From Spirochaetaceae bacterium (GTDB lineage: Bacteria > Spirochaetota > Spirochaetia > Treponematales > Treponemataceae), in assembly GCA_017646305.1 (NCBI GenBank), contig JAGCMR010000028.1, positions 1 through 7,262 of the forward strand: DNA of 7,262 nucleotides, in the 5' to 3' direction. Of this stretch, positions 1 to 5,889 are shown in pieces. How positions within the stretch are numbered: position 1 is the stretch's first letter; each line of letters starts with the position of its first letter. The position numbers and the translations under genes are program-made. Under the pieces are notes generated by a model that was given only the letters and a program-made list of their open reading frames with translations, was not told the origin of the DNA and searched no databases.

Positions 1-62
1 ACTTGGAATGCCGATGACACAGGAACCTCTACTGGAAGTGGCCCTATACCACCACCAGTGAT
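1..62 (+). other. Probable frameshift junction at the 5' end of the beta-helix gene
   Basis: Frame 1 reads TWNADDTGTSTGSG, typical low-complexity adhesin sequence, then continues as IPPPVILSRMQ and stops at 79-81. Frame 3 has a stop at 15-17 but becomes clearly coding by about 48 (YTTTSDTEPNAVKWFSIDG) and runs on to 1193. One missing base near the GGCCC at 43-47 would join the two as GSGPYTTTSDTEP. Seen directly: the two frames and their stops. Inferred: that they once formed, or still form, one gene. Confidence 0.5.
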
Positions 63-1193
63 ACTGAGCCGAATGCAGTAAAATGGTTTTCTATAGATGG
101 CGTTCTCTATGAACTTAGTGAATGTGAAGTTCCCAATAACAGCGGTATATATTCTAAAAATACTGGTAACAAAAGTGTAAAGCTTGCTGCGGTGGATAGC
201 GAGGGTATTGTTGGACCAAGCATTACCAGCGGAGTAACTGTTCCTGCTGGTGCGGTAATTGTTTATCAAATCACCTTTGATAAGAATGGTGGTACTGGTG
301 GATCTAATTCTAGTTCTGCAGTTTACGGTGGAACTCCTTCCTCAATAACACCACCTTCAAGAACAGGCTATACCTTTAATGGCTATTATACTAAAAAAAA
401 TGGTGGTGGTGACAAGTACTTTAATGCAGATGGAAGTTATGCAAAAGGTACATGGAAGGAAACACAGGACGTTACCCTCTATGCTCAATGGATAATCACG
501 TTGGATGCATCAAACATAAACTCTGCCACTGACCTTCGTAATGAACTGGCCAAGTATAGTGGTCGTGAAATTATTGTGGAGCTTAATGGAAAAAATTTAT
601 CTGTAAACAATAGTGACTTCACCCTGTACAGAGAGTTTTTCGAGGTGAAGGATGGTAGCAAGGTGACAATAACAGGAGGAGCCATTAAGGTGGAGGGGGA
701 TTTCTCCTCTTTCTCCAGTTTTAATAAGTTCTTTCTGTTTTCCGTAAATGGTGTAGATTCTAGCCTGACCCTATCGGATTGTACCCTCCTCGGTGTGGAT
801 TCTAAGTCTGCGGGTATGACTGCTGTGAAGGTAAGTAGTGGTAGCGTAAATCTTATAAATACCACCATATCCAATATCGTCAGTAATGACAATGGTGCAG
901 GAGTGTACGTGGAAAGCAATGGCAGTGTAACTATGAACGGTGGAGCTATCAGTAACAACGTCGCACGCTATGGGGCTGCGGTCTACCTTTTAGACGGAAC
1001 ATTCACCATGGAAAACGGGGATATAAGCAATAATAGATGTGTAAATGGCTCCGTTATTTCAGGTAGTAGTGGACGTTTCGTGTGGAACGGGGGGACTATT
1101 TCTGGGAACACAAACGGTTCCGCTGATGGAGGTGGTGTGTTCGGTAAAGACGTAGAATACGGAGGAACCATGAATAAGGATGATGCCTCGTAG
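18..1193 (+). CDS. Beta-helix surface protein with InlB-type B-repeat (5'-partial, probably frameshifted)
   Basis: C-terminal part of a large, probably exported or surface-anchored protein; the 5' end lies outside the window. The frame is open from 18, but no credible start is seen. The GTG at 192 has no ribosome site and sits in the middle of protein-like sequence, so I reject it as the start. Numbering from that GTG, residues about 25-100 form a Listeria/Bacteroides B-repeat (InlB B-repeat/Flg_new family): ITFDKNGG, GYTFNGYYT and the closing TLYAQW are typical. Residues about 150-320 are beta-helix coils with recurring lines such as GSVTMNGGAISNNV, GTFTMENGDISNNR and GRFVWNGGTISGNT, spaced 25-27 residues apart. 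Such repeats are known in adhesins and polymorphic outer-membrane proteins. No membrane anchor or sorting motif is visible at the C-terminus. A stop in this frame at 15-17 and better coding sense in another frame upstream suggest a frameshift, so it may be a pseudogene or a sequence error. Exact ligand or role is unknown. Confidence 0.75.
   Translation, partial: HRNLYWKWPYTTTSDTEPNAVKWFSIDGVLYELSECEVPNNSGIYSKNTGNKSVKLAAVDSEGIVGPSITSGVTVPAGAVIVYQITFDKNGGTGGSNSSSAVYGGTPSSITPPSRTGYTFNGYYTKKNGGGDKYFNADGSYAKGTWKETQDVTLYAQWIITLDASNINSATDLRNELAKYSGREIIVELNGKNLSVNNSDFTLYREFFEVKDGSKVTITGGAIKVEGDFSSFSSFNKFFLFSVNGVDSSLTLSDCTLLGVDSKSAGMTAVKVSSGSVNLINTTISNIVSNDNGAGVYVESNGSVTMNGGAISNNVARYGAAVYLLDGTFTMENGDISNNRCVNGSVISGSSGRFVWNGGTISGNTNGSADGGGVFGKDVEYGGTMNKDDAS
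651..1109 (+). repeat. Degenerate 75-81 nt tandem repeats encoding beta-helix rungs
   Basis: Six related lines are readable in the protein (numbered from the GTG at 192): GSKVTITGGAIKV at 154, SSLTLSDCTLLGV at 189, GSVNLINTTISNIV at 216, GSVTMNGGAISNNV at 243, GTFTMENGDISNNR at 268 and GRFVWNGGTISGNT at 293. The last four are spaced 25-27 residues apart, as expected for rungs of a right-handed parallel beta-helix. The repeats have diverged at the DNA level, so recent tandem duplication is unlikely. Confidence 0.7.
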
Positions 1194-1258
1194 AGCTTGT
1201 TTTTGGATGTAGATGTGGGTGAAGTTAATAAATTGTAAATCTCTCCAATGTTGAGAAA

Positions 1259-1271
1259 CAGGAACTGTCCC
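1259..1271 (-). repeat. Copy of a 13-nt GGGACAG(T/C)TCCTG element
   Basis: On the minus strand this reads GGGACAGTTCCTG. The same 13 nt with one change, GGGACAGCTCCTG, occurs on the plus strand at 3755-3767 as the 5' arm of the hairpin after the threonine synthase-like gene. Both copies lie in intergenic DNA just after a gene end. A genome-wide dispersed repeat is possible; two short copies do not prove one. Confidence 0.3.
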
Positions 1272-1318
1272 TGCTTTGTGCATATCTGCAAATAATATAA
1301 AGTAAAGCTCAGTGCTTC

Positions 1319-1357
1319 AATCCCACCTGAGAATCTCTCTTTAGGTGGGATTTTTTT
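1319..1357 (+). terminator. Rho-independent terminator after the beta-helix gene
   Basis: TCCCACCT (1321-1328) pairs perfectly with AGGTGGGA (1343-1350), giving an 8-bp GC-rich stem. An inner G-U and A-U pair and an outer AA/TT extension lengthen it. A run of seven T follows at 1351-1357. It lies about 130 nt after the TAG at 1191-1193 and ahead of the promoter of the next gene, so it separates the two transcription units. Confidence 0.88.
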
Positions 1358-1388
1358 GTATCCAGCGCCATCTACCTAGCTCCTGACT

Positions 1389-1417
1389 TTGACATTTTGA
1401 ATAAAAAAAGTTATCTT
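1389..1417 (+). promoter_or_regulatory. Sigma-70-type promoter for the DUF2156 / threonine synthase-like unit
   Basis: A perfect TTGACA -35 (1389-1394), a 17-nt spacer and TATCTT as -10 (1412-1417, 4 of 6 to consensus). The expected start of transcription, about 1424, lies only some 7 nt before the ATG at 1431, so the leader would be extremely short. AGG at 1426-1428 is the only Shine-Dalgarno-like sequence and is just 2 nt from the ATG. Confidence 0.55.
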
Positions 1418-1430
1418 ACAGACATAGGTT

Positions 1431-2345
1431 ATGAGTTATATACTTGATTTTCCCCAGTTTTCAGCTATCGATATCAATATGTTTCAGGAAATGACGGATT
1501 TTTGTCGGAATCTTGATGCTGGGGTAAGTGAATTTTCTTTTTCAAACATATATCTCGACTCAAAAAAATATCAATATACCATTGCTCGGCTATCTGATGA
1601 ATCCTTGATTTTAGCTGGTGTAAATCCCACCCGTGAATTTGAAGGCCTTGATTTGACTGGAAAGTTTTTTTCTGTCCTGGGAAAGGCTCCTTCGATAGAG
1701 GTGGTGGAGGAGCTGTTTTTTCAAGGCTATTACTGGAAGAATATGACTGCTGCTATTTATGAGGAATTGGGCCAGCAGCTGGAGCAGCGGGGTTATCGGG
1801 TGCTAGAGGATCGGGATAATTTTGATTATTTGTATCGCCGTACCGACTTGGCAAGCCTTCAGGGCAAGGCTTTTCATAAAAAAAAGAATCTGGTAAATGC
1901 CTTTACTGCCGCCTATGAGTCTCAGATAAAGCCCTTGGATGTGTACACTCTGCCAGAAGCACGGCTTGTACTGGAAAGCTGGCGAAAAACTCGGCCAGAG
2001 GATGATCCTGGGGATTTTACTCAATGTGCTTGGGCCTTGGATAATTTTCAAAAATTCAATTTTGCAGGAGTTTTGGTGTACGCAGATGGGGGTCCCGTGG
2101 GATTTTCCTTAGGAGAATTCATTCAGCAGGGAAGGATGTTTGTGGTGCTCTTTGAAAAGGGCATCAACAGCTATAAGGGTGTCTACCAGTTTGTAAATCG
2201 TTCCCAGGCCTTGAACCTGCCTGCCACTGTGGAGCTAATTAATCGGGAACAGGATTTAGGTAATCCTGGCTTGCGTCAGGCAAAGATGACCTACCGCCCA
2301 GTAGATTTTACAAAGAAATTTTTGGTGATTCCTACCAGTCGGTAG
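1431..2345 (+). CDS. DUF2156 (phosphatidylglycerol lysyltransferase C-terminal-like) protein
   Basis: A 304-residue protein of the DUF2156 family, related to the catalytic C-terminal domain of MprF-type aminoacyl-phosphatidylglycerol synthases, which has a tandem GNAT-like fold. Family hallmarks are in the expected order: EFSFSNIYL (34-42), DRDNFDYLYRR (127-137), GKAFHKKKN (145-153), GPVGFSLGEF (221-230), YKGVYQFVNR (248-257) and a C-terminal block starting INREQDLGNPGLRQAKM at 270. The length is usual for the stand-alone soluble form. No signal peptide and none of the membrane segments that carry the flippase of true MprF are present, so it should be cytoplasmic. Stand-alone DUF2156 proteins have no firmly established reaction; transfer of an aminoacyl or acyl group is an inference from fold. 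The ATG at 1431 sits directly after a good promoter. The stop is 54 nt before the start of the threonine synthase-like gene on the same strand with no terminator between, so an operon is likely. Confidence 0.88.
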   Translation: MSYILDFPQFSAIDINMFQEMTDFCRNLDAGVSEFSFSNIYLDSKKYQYTIARLSDESLILAGVNPTREFEGLDLTGKFFSVLGKAPSIEVVEELFFQGYYWKNMTAAIYEELGQQLEQRGYRVLEDRDNFDYLYRRTDLASLQGKAFHKKKNLVNAFTAAYESQIKPLDVYTLPEARLVLESWRKTRPEDDPGDFTQCAWALDNFQKFNFAGVLVYADGGPVGFSLGEFIQQGRMFVVLFEKGINSYKGVYQFVNRSQALNLPATVELINREQDLGNPGLRQAKMTYRPVDFTKKFLVIPTSR

Positions 2346-2369
2346 CAAGGCTGGTTGCATTCAATTTTA

Positions 2370-2399
2370 GGGAGGCCAGAGAAATCTGGAATTAATCCT
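2370..2399 (+). promoter_or_regulatory. Strong Shine-Dalgarno followed by GAAA-tetraloop hairpin before the threonine synthase-like start
   Basis: GGGAGG (2370-2375) is the best Shine-Dalgarno in the window but lies 24 nt before the ATG at 2400, too far for normal use. Directly after it, CCAGA (2376-2380) and TCTGG (2385-2389) form a perfect 5-bp stem closed by a GAAA tetraloop, a GNRA loop of high stability. Folding removes 14 nt and leaves 10 nt between the site and the ATG. A weaker GGA at 2388-2390, inside the 3' arm, could serve alone at 9-nt spacing. The pairing is seen directly; the role in initiation is inferred. Confidence 0.5.
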
Positions 2400-3749
2400 A
2401 TGGATTTTGTTAGTACGCGTAATAAAAACAACACGGTTAACTATTCACAGGCAATTACCAACTGCTTGTGTGCCGACGGAGGCCTGTATGTTCCCTCCAC
2501 CAGCGAAAATATGCAGCCTTGGATTTATTATCTGAAAGAAACCACTAGATTTGCTTCTATTGCAGGTAGTCTCACCTCTGCCTTACTGAGAAAGGAATTC
2601 AGTCCCTTGGTAAGTGAAGCTATTGCCACCAAGGCCTTCCCTTTTTCTCCAGAGTTTACTCAGCTTGATGACAACCTGTACAAGCTGAGCCTTTTTACTG
2701 GGCCCACTGGTTCCCATAAGGACTTTGGAGTTTCCTATTTGGTAAACTGCTTAGAATACACTCTGCTGCTACAGGATAAGACTGCCACGGTTTTTGCCGT
2801 TTCTGACGGCGAAATTGCTTCAAGTCTTGCCCACGCCATGAGGGGCAAAAAGCAGCTAAAGGCATTGATTCTCTACTCAAAGGGAAGTATGCGGGGCTTT
2901 GAGGATTCCGACTGTATCTGGAATGGAGGCAATATCTACCCAGTGGAGGTTGATGGAAGCCTTGCCGATTGTAGCCTTTTGGCTCGACAGCTTTTTAGTC
3001 GAGAAGATTTGGTACAAAAATATAACCTTACCTTGGCAAATACCGTAAATATTGGTCGTTTGCTGCCTCAAACCTTTTTCTATTTGTATGCTTTTTCTCG
3101 GCTGCGAGGACGGGTTTGCGGAGATATTTTTTATGCGGTGGCTCCAGGAAACTACGGTAACATTGTTGCTGGCTTGTATGGCTGGAAATGTTCCCTGCCA
3201 GTAAATGCCTTTATCACTGAATGTACTCAGGATTTGAAGCTAGATTCTGCTGGAAAGGCCAAGCTCAATACAGATGCAACTCCCTTTGCCCAGCGTCCTT
3301 GGGTAGATCCAGGTAGTCCCTCTAATCTAGAACGGCTAGAGGAGGTGTTCCAGACTCAGCCCATGATGCTACGGGGCTTGATTTATCCTCGGCCAGTTTC
3401 CGAGGCTGAACGTGAGGCTGCTTGTAAGGAATTGTTCCAAAAATACGGTATTTTTGCCAATGGAGAAACTGCTGGTTCCTATGCTGCTGCCCAAAAGTAT
3501 ACGGAAAACTTTAGTGACAAGGACAGTTCCGTGGTGCTTGTTTCTAGAGACCATCCTGCCTTAATGGGAGAAAATTTGGGAAGCTTTGTAGGTTCTTTCT
3601 ATGGCCGAGACTGGATAGCACGAATTTGTGGAAAGGCTCCTGTATTGCCAGAGTTTTTACAAAGGCTTTTAGAGCCTATCCAGCCAGAAAAGAAAATTTC
3701 CTGTAGCTTACAAGAGCTTGAAGGGCTTTTGCAAGAGATTGCTAGATAA
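2400..3749 (+). CDS. thrC: Divergent threonine synthase-family PLP enzyme
   Basis: A 449-residue fold-type II PLP protein matching bacterial threonine synthase, which converts O-phosphohomoserine to threonine. The ATG at 2400 gives MDFVSTRN, matching the usual ThrC N-terminus; a TTG at 2355 would add 15 unlikely residues. The N-terminal domain shows DGGLYVP (26-32). The Schiff-base lysine is K107 in GPTGSHKDFG, the same number as in E. coli ThrC. TVNIGRLLPQ (215-224), APGNYGN (248-254) and DPGSPSNLERLEE (303-315) are also family landmarks. Oddities: the conserved TSGDTG loop reads VSDGEIASS (134-142), the usual ISPLQ stretch after the following strand is replaced by SMRGFED, DPHTAVGY is replaced by GETAGSYAA, and TAHPAKF reads SRDHPALM. 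Length and domain order are complete and no frameshift is seen. It may be a divergent ThrC, a relative acting on another substrate, or a non-catalytic paralogue. Family membership is confident; the activity and the gene symbol are tentative. It follows the DUF2156 gene by 54 nt. Confidence 0.85.
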   Translation: MDFVSTRNKNNTVNYSQAITNCLCADGGLYVPSTSENMQPWIYYLKETTRFASIAGSLTSALLRKEFSPLVSEAIATKAFPFSPEFTQLDDNLYKLSLFTGPTGSHKDFGVSYLVNCLEYTLLLQDKTATVFAVSDGEIASSLAHAMRGKKQLKALILYSKGSMRGFEDSDCIWNGGNIYPVEVDGSLADCSLLARQLFSREDLVQKYNLTLANTVNIGRLLPQTFFYLYAFSRLRGRVCGDIFYAVAPGNYGNIVAGLYGWKCSLPVNAFITECTQDLKLDSAGKAKLNTDATPFAQRPWVDPGSPSNLERLEEVFQTQPMMLRGLIYPRPVSEAEREAACKELFQKYGIFANGETAGSYAAAQKYTENFSDKDSSVVLVSRDHPALMGENLGSFVGSFYGRDWIARICGKAPVLPEFLQRLLEPIQPEKKISCSLQELEGLLQEIAR

Positions 3750-3751
3750 AA

Positions 3752-3793
3752 AAGGGGACAGCTCCTGAGCAAAAAGCCAAGAGCTGTCCCTTT
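3752..3793. terminator. Bidirectional hairpin terminator between threonine synthase-like gene and tRNA-Cys
   Basis: GGGACAGCTC (3755-3764) pairs perfectly with GAGCTGTCCC (3781-3790). One G-U and two A-U pairs extend the stem to 13 bp around a 16-nt loop. It starts 2 nt after the TAA at 3747-3749. On the plus strand only TTT follows, inside the stem, so termination would be weak. On the minus strand an uninterrupted six-T run (the A run at 3748-3753) follows the stem, a better terminator for transcription coming from the tRNA side. Confidence 0.7.
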
Positions 3794-3805
3794 CTGTATG
3801 TAAAC

Positions 3806-3856
3806 AGGTCTGTCTAGCTTGTTGTAAAACAGTGAAGTAAAATCAGTAGACAGCCT
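3806..3856. repeat. Imperfect inverted repeat AGG(T)CTGTCTA / TAGACAGCCT
   Basis: AGGTCTGTCTA (3806-3816) is complementary to TAGACAGCCT (3847-3856) apart from one bulged T, forming a 10-bp stem around a 30-nt loop. It lies between two stronger hairpins in the convergent region. No T run follows it on either strand, and no function is evident. Confidence 0.35.
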
Positions 3857-3859
3857 AGA

Positions 3860-3907
3860 AAAGTGAAAGGGGCTTTCCTAAGAATACATCTTGGAAAACC
3901 CCTTTCA
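3860..3907 (-). terminator. Rho-independent terminator of tRNA-Cys
   Basis: Read on the minus strand, GAAAGGGGTTTTCC (3906 to 3893) pairs over all 14 positions, with one G-U, to GGAAAGCCCCTTTC (3878 to 3865). The loop is 14 nt. A TTTT run follows two bases after the stem. It starts 3 nt beyond the discriminator base of the tRNA, exactly where the terminator of a single-gene tRNA transcript is expected. Confidence 0.8.
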
Positions 3908-3909
3908 AA

Positions 3910-3981
3910 AGGCGCCAATCAGAATCGAACTGATGAATAACGGTTTTGCAGACCGCTCCCTTACCACTTGGGCATGGCGCC
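3910..3981 (-). tRNA. tRNA-Cys (anticodon GCA)
   Basis: The minus strand folds as a full cloverleaf: acceptor GGCGCCA/TGGCGCC (7 bp), D-stem CCC/GGG with a loop containing the GG pair, anticodon stem GCGGT/ACCGT with loop CTGCAAA giving anticodon GCA, a 5-nt variable loop, and T-stem ATCAG/CTGAT with loop TTCGATT. The base after the acceptor (position 3910) is U on the minus strand; U73 is the known discriminator identity element of cysteine tRNA. The 3' CCA is not encoded (TTT follows), so it must be added after transcription. The gene is convergent with the threonine synthase-like gene and has its own promoter and terminator, indicating a single-gene transcript. Confidence 0.95.
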
Positions 3982-3984
3982 GTA

Positions 3985-4002
3985 GTGGTAATATACTACC
4001 AC
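3985..4002. repeat. Palindrome GTGGTA-N6-TACCAC over the tRNA-Cys -10
   Basis: GTGGTA (3985-3990) and TACCAC (3997-4002) are perfect inverted copies separated by ATATAC. The element covers the -10 and the predicted start site of the tRNA-Cys promoter. Its size and symmetry are those of a small dimeric-repressor operator, but a chance palindrome is not excluded and no regulator gene is adjacent. Confidence 0.35.
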
Positions 4003-4021
4003 AAAACAAAATTCATGTCTA
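3993..4021 (-). promoter_or_regulatory. Promoter of tRNA-Cys
   Basis: On the minus strand, TAGACA (4021 to 4016, 5 of 6 to TTGACA) is followed by exactly 17 nt and TAGTAT (3998 to 3993, 4 of 6 to TATAAT). The predicted transcription start is about 3986, some 5 nt before the mature tRNA 5' end at 3981. That fits a short 5' leader removed by RNase P. Confidence 0.6.
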
Positions 4022-4073
4022 GAGCGTAGCTCTGATAATTTTACACAATCTAGTTTTTTATGACAAAAGTCGA

Positions 4074-4087
4074 TATACTGTCTAGGT
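4074..4087 (+). promoter_or_regulatory. Candidate -10 and start-proximal region of the GH3 lipoprotein gene
   Basis: TATACT (4074-4079, 5 of 6 to TATAAT) lies 8 nt before the ATG at 4088, which would give a transcript starting at or next to the start codon. No good -35 sits 16-18 nt upstream. The only ribosome-site-like sequence is AGG (4084-4086), 1 nt from the ATG. A second possible -10, GATAAT (4034-4039), would give a leader of about 40 nt. Neither is certain. Confidence 0.35.
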
Positions 4088-5887
4088 ATGAAAAAAAATT
4101 ATCAGTACGGTCGACAGCAACGGTTTTTTTCAGAAAAACTTTTTTCTCTTTTTATAGTGCTTGTTATGAGTGTTCTTTTTTTCTCATGTGAGAAAGGACA
4201 GCAGGAGCTTATTCCTCAGACTCACAGCCAGGCTGTAGCTTTGACTGCTGAAGAATTACCAGCGGATATTACCTTTTGGAGCGACTATCCTTCAGAAATT
4301 CTAGCTCAAGCTTTGGTGCAGCGAATGAGCGATAGTGAGCTTTTGGCTCAAATCTTTATGTTCGGTTGGGCTGGACAAGAACCTTCGGCTCTCTTGAACC
4401 AGTGGGTGCTAGATCGAGGACTGGGAAGTGTAAAGGTTTTTGGCTGGAATACAGATGACATTAATCTGGTGGCAAAATCCATTACCGCCCTGCAGGAAAA
4501 GGCTCAAAGTCGGCCCTTCCAAATCCCTCTCTATGTAGCCACCGACCAAGAAGGGGGATGGATTCGTCACGTAAAAGGAGAAACAAGCGAAACTCCCGGT
4601 AACTTGGCTATTGGGGCTGGTGGTTACCCTGTAGATGCCTGGTATAGTGGTTTTTATATTGCAAGGGAATTGCGGGCCTTGGGAATTAACATGAACTTTG
4701 CTCCCACGGTGGACTTGTACACCAACCATGATTCTTCTGTTATTGGGCCTCGTTCCTTTAGCGAAGATGCCCAGCATACTGGTGTGTTGGGAGCAGCCTT
4801 TTCTGCTGGCTCCCTTGCTGCTGGGGTCATTCCCACCGCAAAGCATTATCCTGGTCATGGTGATACTGGAGATGATTCCCATGGTCGTCTCCCAGTTATT
4901 AATATTGATCGTGACACCTTGATGAATCGTGAATTGATTCCCTTCAAATATTTAATCGAAGAAAAAATCCCTGCAGTTATGTCAGGACACTTGAGTTTTC
5001 CCCAGATTGTGAAGAATGGAGAGCCAGCCTCCTTGTCAAAAACCTTTTTAACAAAGATTTTACGTGAAGAGCTTGGCTACCAAGGCCTGATTATTACAGA
5101 CGATATGATGATGAACGGTGCCACAAACTGGGCGGGAACTCTTTCTTCTGCCTTTCGTCAGGCCATAGAAGCTGGCAACGATATTATCATTTCCTCCACC
5201 ACAGCCCAGCTAAATGAAGCCTTGTGGACTTCTAACCTTAGACTCATGTCCACATCACCAGAGTTTAAATCTCGGGTAATGGATGCTGCTCATCGGGTGA
5301 TTTTATCCAAGCTGGAATATTTTAAGGGCGAAAATCCCGTTCCCCTGTACCCAAAGGTAGAAGAAATTAGCCAGCACATTCCCGATCCAGAAGCTGCAGA
5401 GTTTTTTCTTGCTCAGGCCTGTCGTTCCATTACCTTGTATAAGGGAGATTTGTTCCCTCTGTCTGCTAATGCTCCAGAGGCTACTAGCAAGGGAATTTTA
5501 TTGGTGGGACAAAGCCAGTTCCCAGAGTTTTTTCAAGAAGGTAAGCGTCGTTATCCAGAAGCAGATACCATGAAATTCAACTACAACATGGGTCCCAACG
5601 AACGAGCTTGGATGTCTAATAACCTAGTGTCTCTTGCTTCCAACTATTCCACTGTGATTATTTGTGTTGCTGATGCTGCCAGTGCCCGTGTGGCAGAAAG
5701 CTTGAAAAATCATGGAGTTTCTGTGGTGGTAATTTCTGTTTTGGCTCCCGTACCTGCCATGGATTTGGTTCAATGGGCAGATACGGTGCTTATGGCTTAT
5801 AGTTATTCTCCCTATTCCTTCAACGCTGTTTTTGGCGCCTTGGCAGGAGAATTTACTGTGCGGGGCATCTTTCCTTTGGCGGAATAG
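4088..5887 (+). CDS. NagZ-like GH3 beta-N-acetylhexosaminidase, predicted lipoprotein
   Basis: A 599-residue glycoside hydrolase family 3 enzyme, predicted to release terminal N-acetylglucosamine (or related beta-linked sugars) from peptidoglycan fragments or glycans outside the cytoplasm. The N-terminus has basic residues, a hydrophobic stretch (about 19-32) and FFSC with the cysteine at 34, a relaxed lipobox of the kind spirochaetes accept, so it should be lipid-anchored. The TIM-barrel spans about 60-410. ATDQEGGWIRH (151-161) is the family substrate loop. KHYPGHGDTGDDSHGRLP (252-269) is the NagZ signature with the catalytic Asp263-His265 dyad. LIITDDMMM (334-342) carries the probable nucleophile D338. 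Residues about 440-599 form a C-terminal alpha/beta domain like that of Bacillus NagZ, absent from the short cytoplasmic E. coli form. All key residues are present. The GNAT gene starts 2 nt after the stop, indicating co-transcription and probable translational coupling. Exact substrate is inferred. Confidence 0.92.
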   Translation: MKKNYQYGRQQRFFSEKLFSLFIVLVMSVLFFSCEKGQQELIPQTHSQAVALTAEELPADITFWSDYPSEILAQALVQRMSDSELLAQIFMFGWAGQEPSALLNQWVLDRGLGSVKVFGWNTDDINLVAKSITALQEKAQSRPFQIPLYVATDQEGGWIRHVKGETSETPGNLAIGAGGYPVDAWYSGFYIARELRALGINMNFAPTVDLYTNHDSSVIGPRSFSEDAQHTGVLGAAFSAGSLAAGVIPTAKHYPGHGDTGDDSHGRLPVINIDRDTLMNRELIPFKYLIEEKIPAVMSGHLSFPQIVKNGEPASLSKTFLTKILREELGYQGLIITDDMMMNGATNWAGTLSSAFRQAIEAGNDIIISSTTAQLNEALWTSNLRLMSTSPEFKSRVMDAAHRVILSKLEYFKGENPVPLYPKVEEISQHIPDPEAAEFFLAQACRSITLYKGDLFPLSANAPEATSKGILLVGQSQFPEFFQEGKRRYPEADTMKFNYNMGPNERAWMSNNLVSLASNYSTVIICVADAASARVAESLKNHGVSVVVISVLAPVPAMDLVQWADTVLMAYSYSPYSFNAVFGALAGEFTVRGIFPLAE

Positions 5888-5889
5888 CT

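Noticed and set aside
192..194. GTG as the start of the beta-helix protein
   Set aside because: The reading frame is open and protein-like for about 58 codons upstream, and no ribosome site precedes the GTG.
651..1109. CRISPR-like or recent tandem array
   Set aside because: The repeats are periodic only at protein level, diverged in DNA, and explained by beta-helix rungs.
2355..2399. TTG start giving a 464-residue threonine synthase-like protein
   Set aside because: The extra 15 residues do not resemble a ThrC N-terminus, there is no ribosome site before the TTG, and the Shine-Dalgarno and hairpin lie inside this stretch. The ATG at 2400 gives the family's usual STR-type start and puts the PLP lysine at 107.
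4021..4033. Small hairpin AGAGC-GTA-GCTCT upstream of the GH3 gene
   Set aside because: Only 5 bp with a 3-nt loop and no T run; most likely chance, although it lies close to the tRNA-Cys -35.
4409..4882. 157-residue open frame on the minus strand (also 485-958 minus)
   Set aside because: Both lie wholly inside well-supported plus-strand genes, lack recognisable motifs, and look like antisense shadows.
4698..4922. 74-residue hydrophobic open frame on the plus strand
   Set aside because: It overlaps the GH3 catalytic core in another frame; its hydrophobicity comes from the codons of the real gene.
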